64,000 nucleotides of DNA from positions 280,542 to 344,541 of the forward strand of contig CACRSC010000002.1 in NCBI GenBank assembly GCA_902651635.1, given 5' to 3'. The notes beneath the pieces were generated by a model. That model was given only the letters and a program-made list of their open reading frames with translations, had not been told where the DNA came from and did not search any database. This DNA is from Mastigamoeba balamuthi (taxonomy: Eukaryota > Evosea > Mastigamoebida > Mastigamoebidae). Below, in pieces: positions 42,560-52,603 of the stretch (its first letter is position 1; the number at the start of each line of letters is the position of its first letter). Position numbers and translations under genes: made by a program.

Positions 42560-43192
42560 TCAGTTGCCGAGGGGGAGGGTGCGCTGTATGCCTGCCGGGG
42601 GCGCCATCTCGACAGGGTCGGCGACCGCGACCTTGCCGTCGGTGCCGACAGACTTGACGACGTAGCGCGGGGCGTTGATGACGATGCGCTGCTGGACCTC
42701 GAGGCAGGCCCTGCGCAGCAGCTCGACGCCCTCGGCCCTGCTCATGCCCGCGCGCCAGTGCCTGTCGAGGAGCCCCGTGGCGAACGTGGAGCCGTAGCCG
42801 TGCGCCGCGTAGCGGACGCCCTGCATGGCGCCGAGGTAGTCGACGTAGTAGAGCGCCGCGCGTGCGTCAGCGCCGACGCCGCCGACGAGGACGTTGCACG
42901 TCATGGGGGCGCGGCGGATGGCCGTGGCGAGCTCGTCGCGGACCCAGCGGGCGGCGGCGTAGGGCGAGAGGGGGGCGGCGGTGCGGAGGCGGTGGAGGGC
43001 GAGGTTGCGCTCGACGTACTCGCAGAAGCGGACGCGGTCGGCCTCGTCGCCCTGGCAGGCCAGCAGGCAGCCCCCGCCCACCGCGTACACGCGGTCCACG
43101 GACGACGTCAGCAGCAGGATGCTGAACGACGCCGTCGCGTCCGCCGCCATCGCCACCCAGTCGTCCCCCGCGATCGCGATCACCGAGTCCAT
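42560..43192 (-). CDS. PSMB2: Proteasome subunit beta type-2 (beta-4)
   Basis: Single-exon 210-residue protein. It lines up along its length with eukaryotic PSMB2/Pre1: start MDSVIAIAGDDWVAMAADA without propeptide or catalytic Thr1, FCEYVERNLALHRLR, LSPYAAARWVRDELA, ALYYVDYLGAMQGV, then the hallmark AAHGYGSTFATGLLDRHW and AEGVELLRRACLEVQQRIVI. Known: beta-4 is a non-catalytic structural subunit of the 20S core beta ring and is needed for assembly. It lies tail-to-head with the costars gene. Length (about 200 aa) is normal for the family. It is the first host gene right of the transposon-rich region. Confidence 0.95.
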   Translation of the reverse strand: MDSVIAIAGDDWVAMAADATASFSILLLTSSVDRVYAVGGGCLLACQGDEADRVRFCEYVERNLALHRLRTAAPLSPYAAARWVRDELATAIRRAPMTCNVLVGGVGADARAALYYVDYLGAMQGVRYAAHGYGSTFATGLLDRHWRAGMSRAEGVELLRRACLEVQQRIVINAPRYVVKSVGTDGKVAVADPVEMAPPAGIQRTLPLGN

Positions 43193-43526
43193 CGGGCCTC
43201 TTGTTTGCTCACACGCCTCCCTTTGTTGTTGTATTCGAGAGAGATATCTCGATTCCCCATAAATATCTCGCGTTTTCGTTATTCAAATCCCAGGTGGGCT
43301 CTGCCCGCACGCCCTGTCAATTGAATTGACCCCCCATCCCCCCCCCCCCCCCCATCTCGAAAGAGCGCTTGCGGCCAGCCTCGTGGCATGCTGGGGTGCA
43401 CTCGTGTTTGAGCAGGGGATCAACTGTGTTGCGTTGTATTGACTTTGCTTGCGGGGGTCCGTCCCCTCGGCGGGGGGGACAACGCGCGCCGCGCTGCGGT
43501 GGGGGCACTGGGGTGGCACGGGCGCC
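43193..43526. other. PSMB2 upstream region with poly-C tract
   Basis: Contains the presumed PSMB2 promoter, with repeated ATATCTCG motifs at 43,242-43,270 (a similar motif recurs in the costars intron), and a poly-C run at 43,338-43,352. No gene is seen. Confidence 0.5.
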
Positions 43527-43927
43527 TCAGAGGGGCTGGACGAGGGTCAGCACGACGTCCTTGTGCGTCGGCATCAGCAGCATCTGCCCCTCGAACTTGA
43601 CGACCCCGCGCCTCTTGGCCGCCTTGAGCGACCCCACCTGCGACGCCACGTAGGCGGTGACGCGACGCCATCGGGAATCAGATCCAGGGTGGGTGGGAAT
43701 ATCTCGCGATATTTTTCCGATTCGCGAATCAAGGGGGGAGCGCGCGGGTGCGCGGGTGCTGCGGTGCGTGGGCTCACGAGGCTCTCGAAGCACTGCTCGA
43801 CCTCGCTGTCGTTAAAGAACTCGCCAAAGGTCACCGTGTAGGTGCCGTCGGCCTGCTTGTGGCCCACGCGGGCCATGTGCTGCTGCACGAGCTGCACCTC
43901 GCGGTCGACGTCGTAGTGCTGCGCCAT
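43527..43927 (-). CDS. ABRACL: Costars-family protein (ABRACL-like), two exons
   Basis: Exons 43,778-43,927 and 43,527-43,637 join at ESL|VGSLKAAKRRG across a 140-nt GTGAGC..GTCGCAG intron. The 86-residue product starts MAQHYDVDREVQLVQQHM, has ADGTYTVTFGEFFNDSE and ends FEGQMLLMPTHKDVVLTLV, matching costars/ABRACL proteins along the whole length (family about 80 aa). Known: costars proteins promote actin-based motility and are related to the ABRA/STARS C-terminus. The ATG at 43,925-43,927 gives the family-typical N-terminus; an in-frame ATG six codons upstream is less likely. Confidence 0.92.
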
Positions 43928-44486
43928 CTTTCTTTGCCCTTGCACCGTGTGTTGAGACTGAACCAGCTCAGCACAGATTCTCGTGCTACGTCACACCTCG
44001 GGGCGAAAATATCCCCACGAGGACTGTCTGTTCAAAGGAGTGGAGAGCTACGCCCTTGCTTTGGAATCAATGTCTGTGTTCAGCAACATCAAGCACCCGG
44101 GGCTTGTGCACTGTTGGAGAAGCATCCCCACAATCCTGAAGCAGGTTCGAGAACACGCATCGCCACCAGATCCTTGCACTGCAGCTCACTAACGGTGCAA
44201 TGAGCCGTAGGAAACAGTGTGAGGCAGATGCATGGTAGGTGATGATGAGTTTTACGAGCAGGTGCAGCACCAACGACACAGCCAGCCAGCCTGTGGGCTT
44301 CGTACCATCCGAGCAGCCAACACAGACGCAACAGAAGGGCAGCGCACCACATAACAAGGCTGGATTGCAGCAGGTCTATTTCGACTATTTTACCCCCAAC
44401 GCAGTGAGGGGCATCTAACACAGTCAGCCGTCCCCTGACCAGAGGAGCTCTCGTTCCGGTGGACGCGCCCCACGCCAGCGCACGCC
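43928..44486. other. Intergenic, no gene recognised
   Basis: An open plus-strand stretch at 43,983-44,192 and antisense counterparts have no recognisable domain. It contains the 3' flank of the 5-phosphatase gene. Confidence 0.4.
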
Positions 44487-46789
44487 TCACTGCGCGGGGA
44501 ACACGCGGGCCGAGCCGAAGAGCCTGCCGGCGTAGTCGCCGTGGCGCACGAGGCGGACCTCGAACTGCTGGCCCATGGCCGAGCAGGCGTGCGTCAGGGG
44601 CACCGCGCACTCGGCCACGTGCTCGCCGCTGGCCCTGTCCCAGACCGACGCGTAGACGTGCTTGGCCGCCGCGTAGGCGGGGTCGCAGATCCACGTGTCC
44701 ATCGCCCGCACCTCGTCCTCCCACGCCACGACGCCCTCGGCGCTGCGCGGCCGCTGCGTCGTCTCCACGGGCCCCCGGGGCGCAAAGGGCGCGACGATGT
44801 AGAGCGCGAACGGGCCCTGCGCGTCCCTCGCGCGGCCCCGCAGCCTCGCCGTGAGCGCCGAGAACGAGACGCGCAGCGGGGCGGCGAAGGCCGGGCAGCA
44901 GGGCAGCAGCGTGTCGAGCTCAAAGGCGGCGTAGACGGGCCTGTGGTCGCTGGCGTCGACGCTCTCGACGCTGGCGTACTGCAGCTGCCGCAGGGGGCTG
45001 CAGCCCGGCAGCGACGCCCAGAGCACGCGGTCGCACCACGAGGGCACGCGCGCGTTGCGCTTGGCCAGCAGGTAGCCGGGCGCGCCCTTGTTCATCTTGT
45101 ACGTCGGGGCGAACGTGAGCTCGCCCTCGGCGTGGTCGAGGAAGACGTCGGCGCGCTGGCGCAGCCGCGTGAGCTGGTCGTGGGCGCGCAGCTTGGCGAG
45201 GTTGCCGTAGCGCACGCAGGCGACGACCTCGTCGGGCTGCAGGTCGATGCGGTAGTTGAAGTCGCCGCACCAGACGATGTGGTCGAACTGGTTCTCCAGG
45301 CCCACGCGGCGGCTCTCGCCCATCCGCAGGTTCTTGACGATCGCGTGCCACTGCCGGTTGCGCTCCTCGGCGTTGTTCTGGTGCGCCGCCAGGTGGCACC
45401 CCACAAAGCACAGCGACGTCTCGTTGAGCGTGAACGAGATGGCTGCGCGGCCACTGTGAGCGGCCGGCGGTCGGGTGGGCTGTGCGCACCGACAGCGCCC
45501 TTGTTGCCGACGATGCCGGCGATGCCCGTGGCCTCTGTGGTCTTCTCGACGAACCGCACCTTGGCCGCGTGCTCCCGCTTGACAAACACCGCCAGCTTCA
45601 CGTACAGTATCGACGCGTCTGCGCAGCCGTCAGTCTCCCTCTCGCCCCGCAGCGCGCCCGCCACGCACAGTCGAGCCGCACGTAGTCGGCGGCCAGGCAC
45701 TCGACGATGCGGTTGTACTCGGCCTCGTGCGTGCACTCCTGCGTGCAGACGGCGACCACGTCGCCCCTGCCGGGCTGCAGCCAGGCCACCGGGGGCTCGC
45801 GCGGGCACTCGCCCCCCACGTTCCACGTCGCCACCAGAACCCGCAGCGGCTCTGTCCGCGGCGCCTGCTCCGTCGCCCGCAGCCCCCGCAGCCCCAGCGA
45901 GCACGCCCCGTAGAAGCGCTCGCGCTCGGCGCTCGTCTCGAAGACGAACGAGGCCACCTTGCCCCCCGCGCCCCGCAGCTCCAGCACCCGCGCGTCCTCC
46001 CGCACGCGCACCACCTGCGCAGGCCCCCCAGAGAGAGCTGTGAGTCTCCTGATCCGCTATCAATTGAATGGCGCAAACGTGAAAACCTCCCTAGGGCCCA
46101 CACAGGGCGAGTCCTGAGCTGCAGTGCCAGCAGATTCCGCACTGAAAATCAAGGAGCCCCCACAGGGGGAGTGAACCTCGCGTCACCAGAGGGGGGTGGT
46201 GCACTTGCACCGCGGGGCCGCGCAGCTGAGCCGACATGGCAGATTCCGCAATTTTGAAATCAAACGAAACCCGGCAGAGACCAGCGGCACTGTTGTCCTC
46301 CGGCAGTCACGTCACGAGGTGCACTTGCGCAGCCGCGGCCGCTGATGCGACTTGAGGGAGAGAGGGGAGATAGAGAGAGGAGAGCACCTGGGCGATGTCG
46401 CTGAAGCGCCAGCGCTCCTTGGGGACTGTCTTGCGCCACCTGCGGTAGCGCGTGACGAGGCCTGCGGCCAGGTCGGCCTCCAGCAGCCGCCTGCGCCCGC
46501 CCAGCACCCCCACGCGCACCGCGAACCGGAACACGTGCGCCAGCACCTGCTCGCGCAGCGCCGCGTAGTACTGCCCCAGCGCCCCGCGCGCCGCCTCGGC
46601 CCGCTGCTCTGCGCTGAGCCCCGCCAGCGACTGAAGCGACACGCCGCGCGGCATCTCCACGCGCGGGCGCACGACGGCGGCCGTCTCGGCCTGCCCCGCA
46701 GAGCACGCCGAGCCCGAGCGGTCCTGCCGCGGCCCGGGGGCGGGCGACGGCGCGGCGAGGAGCGCGCAGGGGCCCGAGGGGCTCGCCAT
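44487..46789 (-). CDS. Inositol polyphosphate 5-phosphatase (PH-IPPc-C2)
   Basis: Four exons (46,388-46,789; 45,669-46,014; 45,490-45,618; 44,487-45,442) total 1,833 nt and keep frame, giving 610 residues. The junction at exons 1-2 completes a PH-like domain (RWRFSDIAQ|VVRVREDARVLEL.., FVFETSAERERFYGA). The IPPc catalytic domain follows: ATWNVGG (about residue 198), CTQEC, GNKGAV, WCGDFNYRI (about 350), APTYKMNKG (about 404) and DASDHRPVYAAF (about 457), so metal- and phosphate-binding residues are present. The last 140 residues resemble a C2 domain. Known: such enzymes remove the 5-phosphate from PtdIns(4,5)P2 or PtdIns(3,4,5)P3 at membranes. Donors are GTGCTC, GTGCGT and GTGCGC. Exact subfamily is unclear. 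Confidence 0.9.
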
Positions 46790-48142
46790 TGCGAGTGATG
46801 CGACTTTTGTGGTCTGAGTGGAAGATATTGGGGGGGCGCCGATTCCGGTGCGGGGGAGGTGAGGTGGGCGGTTCGGATCCCGCACCGCGGGGCGGAAACA
46901 AGAATCTGGATCTCTGTGCGGCTGATTTCGGCGCGAGTGGCATCCGACGGAGACAAGAGCGCGCGGGGGGTCCGGGCCCATAAATTCGGGGCACGGGAGA
47001 AAATGGGGCATGTTCAAAAGAGGCACAGAAAGCTGAGGGCAGTGATGGTTGCAGTTCTCTCCGGTGATAGAAGTGTGAATATTTGCTACCACTCCGTTTC
47101 TAAGAAATTGTCGCAGCCAATTATAGCTCTGTGGTGGTGCGGTGCCTGCGCGGTGTCCGCCAGCATGATTGAGCTCTCGTGGGTGGTCGAGGGCGATTCC
47201 GTCGATTATGCTGGTATCGACAAGGAGTCGTGGCAAGCACCGTGAGGAGATCAGACGCAGAAACAGGGTGTGCGATGGATGCGACAGTGCGCGAGGTGCT
47301 GCTGGGTGGGGCAGTACAGCATAGGTTCACCACGGGCCATGGTCAGACAGTCCTGCACAACCCCGATCCTCTGTTTCCCACCCCCCGATAGGATGTGCTG
47401 GTGGCTGCCCGAGAGCCTGATTTGGCAGCAACTACTTCGATGAAAACGAGCAGGGCTTTGGGCATTTGGTTTCCCAACGCCAAATACACATTGTAAGGGG
47501 CAAAGCACGGTCCCACACACACCAACATTTGACAGCAACACCGCCAGACCTCCTGTGCTGAGCTGTGGCAAGGCTTTGCCTGAGATCGAAAGGGGGTCAC
47601 ACGGCAAATTCTACGCGACTCGGGCATGACGGTAGCCTGTGCGGATTCAAAGCTCAGGAGTGATGCTTGTCCTGTCACGCAGCTATGTGAGCTTTGAGTT
47701 GCCCCAATGTACGGCAGATCGCCCACGGCATAACATACTGTGTGAGCAACTGGCAGGAGGAAGCACACCCCTTGCTCGGCGACCGCGGCGCCCTGAACAC
47801 AGGAGAGGACATGCTGTGGCAGGAAGGGTGCGACAAGCTGTGGATCGGGGGACGTCGGCCGTGCACGGCGGCGCGCCTGACACGAGGACACCCAGAAAGG
47901 TGAAATCGGTTTTCTCTGTGAGAAATGCGGACCTACGCATCGAGGACTGGGCCCCTGCCCGGTGATAGCAGACACTGTCTTCTACCGGCCCCCGGAGCGG
48001 TTTCTCTCAAATAACGTAGGACGACCAGCTCTCCGCCGTGATCTCAGGCATTTTCTCTGAAACGGAGTGGTACTCATGATGTCCATGATAATAACCCATA
48101 CCACATATGTTGAGGAGATCCCACACTCTTTTGCATCCATGT
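46790..48142. other. Intergenic, no gene recognised
   Basis: Several open frames on both strands (for example 46,859-47,245 plus and 47,343-47,975 minus) overlap one another and show no domain. The stretch 47,880-48,060 plus has one frame with a Cys-x2-Cys (FLCEKCGPTHRGLG) that could be a decayed gene. The 5-phosphatase promoter should lie just right of 46,789. Confidence 0.35.
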
Positions 48143-48600
48143 CAATTGATGACCCCCCCTGCCTGCACACGACAGCTGTATTGTGTTTTCACAGTGGGAT
48201 AAGTACCCTGATGAACAGCTCCAGCGCAACTCCGACGAGCACTCTGGTTGGTACAGCAGAACAGTTATGTCGTGAGGTGTCACATCACGGATGTGACACC
48301 ACCACCCATACACATCGTCAATATCAATTGCTGCCTACCTGCACACAACAGCGGTTTTTTCTTCACAGCAGGATGGGCAGCCACCCTGATGGACAGCACC
48401 AGCGCAACGCCGTCGAGCGCCGGCGACGCAGACGCTGGCTGGAACAGCAGCGGATCATTTTTGTCCGTGATATTGACACCACCCTCCTCATTGCCGCAGT
48501 CAATTGATTACGGTATTTCCCTCAGAGCAGGATGGGCAGCCCCACCTTGATGAACAGCACCAGCGCGACGCCGACGAGCACCACGAGCACCACGGCGACG
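48143..48600. repeat. ~180-bp tandem triplication of a gene 3' end
   Basis: CAATTG followed by the same succession of motifs (TTTTCACAG..GGGAT or AGGATGGGCAGCC.., ACAGCWCCAGCGCRACKCC, GACGAGCAC or GGCGACGCAGACGCTGG) recurs from 48,143, 48,325 and 48,501, spacings 182 and 176 bp. The third copy is the real 3' end of the tail-anchored protein gene; the other two are decayed copies of its membrane-segment codons and 3' flank. Confidence 0.7.
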
Positions 48601-48962
48601 CAGACGCTGGCGCAGCACGTGCGCCTGCCGCAGGCCCTGCAGCACCTGTCCGCCCGCTCCCTCGTCTCGGCCGACGGCGCCATCCGCATCCTCGCCCGCT
48701 CCCACACGCTCGGGCTCCACGCCTCCGCCTCCCCCGCCCCGGGCCCCTCCTCGCCCCCCTCCCCCGCGCCCCGCGCCGGGGGCAGCGGGGCCCCGGGGTG
48801 CGCGCGGTCGTACTCGGCCCTGCGCCAGTCGACCCAGCTCATCCCCTCGGGCTTGGCCTCCAGGTTCGCGTACCGCCCCTCGCCCTTGCCCTGCGTCGGC
48901 GTCAGGCGCGTCTGGCGGGGGCCAGCGAGAAACGGCGGGGGAGGGCGTGCCTTGCCGAACAT
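48522..48962 (-). CDS. Putative tail-anchored membrane protein
   Basis: The minus frame from MFGKARPPPP (ATG near 48,960) encodes about 146 residues: a Gly/Pro/Arg/Glu-rich disordered N-terminus with a short GMSWVDWRRAEYDRA motif, a Cys cluster (RCCRACGRRTCC) and a C-terminal helix VCVAVVLVVLVGVALVLFIK ending six residues later. A single C-terminal hydrophobic segment with a cytosolic N-terminus is the layout of tail-anchored (or SNARE-like) proteins; neighbouring Cys could be palmitoylated. The frame continues upstream to 49,004, so the start is uncertain. No family recognised. Confidence 0.6.
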   Translation of the reverse strand: MFGKARPPPPFLAGPRQTRLTPTQGKGEGRYANLEAKPEGMSWVDWRRAEYDRAHPGAPLPPARGAGEGGEEGPGAGEAEAWSPSVWERARMRMAPSAETRERADRCCRACGRRTCCASVCVAVVLVVLVGVALVLFIKVGLPILL

Positions 48963-49082
48963 TGGTGTGCTGTGCGACGAGCGCTGCGCGGGTGGCAGAG
49001 CCAAAGAAGAAATTGGCGAATCGTGATTTACGGCCCACTGTTGATATTGTGAGGATATCTGGAGGGGGGATTCCTATTCCCC

Positions 49083-49417
49083 TCAGTGCGTCTCCATGAT
49101 GCCCGACATGTCCTTGATGTGGCGCCCGAACGTCTGCGTGTGTGGCGCGAGTATCTTTGTGTCAGGAATCCGCCCGATATCACGATATTTTGCCTGCGCT
49201 GCCATGCGATGCGACAGCGGCGGGCGTGGGGGGGAGAGGCCACCTGGAACTGCGCGATGCTCATCTCGACCGAGTGCTCCGTCACGGCGTGCGTGTCGTC
49301 CTCGATGCGCACGAGCGCCGTGACGTAGGGCGCCCCCAGGCGGCGGCACGTGTCCGACGCGCACGCCACGCCCAGCTTCCAGTCGATCGACAGCAGCCTG
49401 CCAACGGTGAACGCCTC
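49083..49417 (-). CDS. COMMD6: COMM domain protein 6 (C-terminal exons)
   Basis: Two minus-strand exons, 49,244-49,417 and 49,083-49,133, join at SIAQFQ|TFGRH across a GTGGCC..CACGCAG intron of 110 nt. The 74 residues (..RLLSIDWKLGVACASDTC.., LGAPYVTALVRIED.., EHSVEMSIAQFQTFGRHIKD) follow COMMD6 closely, including WKLG, SDTCR, PYV and the C-terminal MSxIxET. Known: COMMD6 is the shortest COMMD protein, almost only a COMM domain, and part of the Commander complex in endosomal recycling with retriever. The acceptor at 49,418 implies a short upstream exon with the start codon; I could not place it (a candidate region is 49,500-49,700). Confidence 0.85.
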
Positions 49418-49439
49418 CTTCGCCGGGTGTTAGCGCAGT

Positions 49440-50126
49440 GCGAGCACTAGGGGAGGGCTGGCGTGGCGCGCGCACCGCCATTCCTGGTCGATGTGGGTTG
49501 CGAGGGTGTGGGGCCGGAGATATCGGACTCGGGGCGGAAGATGCGCGAATCGTGATTCTTCGGGGGCTGAATTCGCTCGTGCGAGCAGTTCCCGCAAAAT
49601 CAGCTGCTCCGGAGTCGATTCTCTGCCGGTGCCGGCGCTCAGCTGATCCATCGGCCTGCACTCCGCTATTTCTACAGGAATCCCGTGAACCTTCCTGAAG
49701 AAGTCGCGACCTATCCTGCTTCCTTCGTCAGGAATTTTCCAAGTGCGTGTCTTTTCTGTGAATATGCACCGAATTTTCCGTTGCCGCCGCGGCACGGGAA
49801 CGCTCCCTCGGTTCGAATTGGACCCTGCGCGGCACAAACACCGCCCGTCGTGCGTGCTTTCGCCCTCCAATCGTTGTTTCTCCACCCTTACACGAAAACC
49901 GCGAAAACTCGCTGAGCTCAAAACGTGCAGCCAAGATGCACACAGACTGAACGCAGGCGACGCGACGTGCGCCGTGGAGATGACCCAGTAATAAAGCCCT
50001 GAGTTGTTGCCTATTGTCTGTTCATCTGAGGACGCGCAGAGATATCACACAGCCCCAGAGCAGGGTGTCGGGGCTACAGCGGAGCGAGGGACCGTTGCTT
50101 GTTAAACTAGAGGCCCTGCGCAGCCC
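49440..50126. other. COMMD6 upstream region, no further gene
   Basis: Open minus-strand frames to 49,921 may include the COMMD6 first exon but show no domain. The stretch 49,930-50,126 lies downstream of the glucokinase gene and contains AGTAATAAAG near 49,989, which could serve as a poly(A) signal for neither strand with certainty. Confidence 0.3.
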
Positions 50127-51607
50127 TCAGTGCAGCGACTCGGGGTTGGCGGCGACGTGGAGCGCGCCGATCATGTTGGTGTTGACCTTGTGCAGCTGCG
50201 AGAAGACGGGCACGGGGGCGACCCACTTGTCGGCCTTGGGGTGCCTGTGGAACTCCTCGCGCAGGCCCTCGGCCATCGACTTGACCATGGCCCTGTTCTT
50301 GACCTGGTTGTCGCCCGCCAGCAGCACGCCCTTGGTCTGCAGCCCCACGCACGTGTTCTGCGCGCAGCGGAACAGGAACTTGTAGTGGATGAACACGGCC
50401 TCGCGCGCGACGGCGTCGCCGTTGGCGGCCGCGTGGGCGACTGCGATGCGACAGGTGTCAGCCAGATTCAATTAGATTCAATCGGGATCGCGAAAAATGG
50501 GGAAGAGCGCACTCTTGCCAGCGTCGTCGAGGGCCGGGGCAGACTTGCCGGTGGTCAGCAGCCACGCGTAGACGGCGACGAGGCCGCGGCCCGAGCAGAT
50601 GTCCTCGTACTCGACGCCGTGCTTGCCGTTGTAGCTGTGGGGAGGAGCCGGCCGTCAGTCAGTCAGGCAGGTGATGCGACTTTTGTCTGCGGGGGAGTGT
50701 ATGGCGCACAGCTTCTCGCCGAGGTACTTGATGAGCGACTCGTCGGCGGCGTAGCTCGGGGTGGCCGTGCCCAGCGAGGGCAGGAGAACGTGGCCGATCT
50801 CCATGGGGACCACGCGCCAGCGGTTGCCGACCCACAGGAGCATCGCGACGCCGAGCCCAGTGCCCATGGCCATCACGAGGTCTGCGCCCCCAAAAGTCGC
50901 ATCAGCACCAGATCCACGCCACCCAAACCCCCCAATTCAATTCGATTCGATTCAACCCAATCCAGTCCGCCGCTTGGGCTGTTGAAAAGGCTGAGGACGC
51001 ACAATTCTGGTGGAGCAGCTTGATGCCGGTCTCGCCCCAGAGGGTCTCGAAGAAGCCGGCGAGCTTGGCGGCCTCGTCGAGGGCGAGGAGGCCGAAGCAG
51101 CAGGCCTCGAGGTCGTTGAGGAACGACGTGCGGCCCTTGGGGAAGAGCGTCTCGGGCAGCGCCTCGAGGTCGAACTTGTTGTCCGACGCCCAGTTGGTGA
51201 TCTCGACGCCCACGCGGCCCGGCGCGATGGGGCCCGCGGCGGCGATGGCCGCGCCCTGCGGCGCGACGCCGAGCGCCTTGAGCGCCTCGCCGACCTCGGC
51301 GAAGAGCGCGACGATGCGCGAGGCGGCCTGCTCGCTCGTGTAGACGAGCTCGACAAAGTCGGTGCAGTGGCTGAGGCGCGCGATGCCCACGCGCGTGTTG
51401 GTCGCGCCGATGTCGACGCCGATGTAGACCTCGAGCGCCTGGCGACGAGACAGCGGGTGCCCCACGCGATGAGTCAGAGCGACGCGACAGCATGTCCCCT
51501 TGGGGAGAGCGAAGAAACGGGGCGGTGGGTACCTTGCTGGCGGCCTTGGCCTCGGCGATCCACGAGTTGATGGTCTTGAGCGCGGAGTCGGACAGGGTGA
51601 ACGGCAT
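50127..51607 (-). CDS. glk: Glucokinase, bacterial (Glk) type, five exons
   Basis: Exons 51,533-51,607, 51,003-51,438, 50,710-50,881, 50,513-50,634 and 50,127-50,440 total 1,119 nt in frame, 372 residues. Motifs follow the Glk family (Pfam 02685 type) rather than hexokinases: phosphate loop YIGVDIGATNTRVGIA (about residue 30), SFLNDLEACCFG, MAMGTGLGVAM, VVPMEIGH, then YNGKHGVEYEDICSGRGL and TKGVLLAGDNQVKN. Known: ATP-dependent phosphorylation of glucose to glucose-6-phosphate, the entry of glycolysis. Introns are 94, 121, 75 and 72 nt with donors GTACCC, GTGCGT, GTGCGC and GTGCGC. Presence of introns shows it is a settled nuclear gene. It is divergent from the cytochrome b5 gene. Confidence 0.9.
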
Positions 51608-51960
51608 GGCGGCGAGAGTGGGGGTGCTGCTGGAGGAGGGATGAAAGTGCAGGGCACAGCGAGGTGTTTTTCTCGACTGGTGAGGTGGGGGGAAAGAATA
51701 CAGAAAGACTCGCTGCTGCCGGACGAGTTTGTTGATAAACCGAGAAAAAATCCAGACAGTGAGGAAAAGTGGACGAAATTCATCCGTGTGCTCACGTGTA
51801 ATGACGCGGCTGTGCACCACCCAACGTCCCTTGCACGAGGCGGACCGCGCGGCCCGGCTGTCGAATCGGAGCGCAGCCCGTAGCGCGGGGCCGGATTAGA
51901 TTCCGTGCACCCGATCCTCGTTTTCGCCGCGATCTGCGTATCTTCTCGGGCTTCAGGGAA
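51608..51960. promoter_or_regulatory. Divergent promoter region glk / cytochrome b5
   Basis: This 353-bp region separates the start codons of two divergent genes and should hold both promoters. I see no canonical TATA box at a convincing position. Confidence 0.5.
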
Positions 51961-52324
51961 ATGGCGGAGACGCCCGTGATACCCCGTGCCGAGGTCGAGA
52001 AGCACAACACGCCAGAGGACGCGTGGGTCATCGTGAGTGGCCAGGTCTACGACGTGACGCAGTGCCTGCGGACGCACCCGCCGGGCCTCGTGCGAGCGCC
52101 GCCCAAAAGCCCCCCCCATCTCGTCGCATCAACAATCAGTGCCCCCCAATTGAGAAAAACATCCACGCCAAACCCCCCCACAGGACATCGTCAAGCCACA
52201 TATCGGCAAGGACATCACGGACCTCTTCAACCGCATACACTCGAAGCACGCCAAGACCATGCTCACCGAGAAGCGCGTCGGGCGCGCTGGCCCCGGTGGG
52301 CTCTCGCTGGGCGGTTGGAGGTGA
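51961..52324 (+). CDS. Small cytochrome b5 domain protein, two exons
   Basis: Exons 51,961-52,089 and 52,184-52,324 join at THPPGL|DIVKPHIGKD across a 94-nt GTGCGA..CCACAG intron; the product has 89 residues. It is a stand-alone cytochrome b5 haem-binding domain: EKHNTPEDAWVIVSGQVYDV, the first haem-ligand region THPPG (usual HPGG), GKDITDLFNRIHSKHA with the second His, and a Gly-rich end. No membrane anchor is seen, so it is soluble. Known: b5 domains carry electrons to desaturases, P450s or reductases. Partners cannot be told from the context. Confidence 0.9.
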
Positions 52325-52603
52325 TGTGACGGAATAACCGCCTCGTTACGAGCGAGCACGCCCTCTGAGAACCCCCGCGTGTCCCCGCCACCCTTGTAGA
52401 GACAACACAGGGGCACCCCGCCAGAGGGTCCACTGCCCTCTTTCCTGTCCGGCGATCGCAGTTCGGGGGTTGGGTGGGCGCCGGATCGTTGCGCATCGAA
52501 AAAGATATTTCCGTGACGTCAGGATATGCCCACACCCAACACATCACAAAACAGAGCCCCTCCGGCGCGCGTAGGCGCTTCTGCCACCCTCCCTCCTGAA
52601 GCG

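Noticed and set aside
42302-43324. A 340-codon plus-strand frame over PSMB2
   Set aside because: PSMB2 on the minus strand matches its family end to end; the plus frame is compositional.
43317-43520. Frames across the poly-C tract upstream of PSMB2
   Set aside because: They depend on homopolymer length and contain no recognisable protein.
44541-46043. A 500-codon open plus-strand frame across the 5-phosphatase gene
   Set aside because: It is antisense to a gene whose exons, motifs and phases all fit. GC-rich codon use opens the complementary frames.
47343-47975. A 210-codon minus frame as a host gene
   Set aside because: Cys/Ser/Pro-rich, with no domain or splice support, and overlapping open frames exist on the other strand. 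Left as intergenic.
51961-52324. Membrane-anchored cytochrome b5
   Set aside because: The frame ends shortly after the haem domain with a Gly-rich tail; no hydrophobic segment follows in frame.
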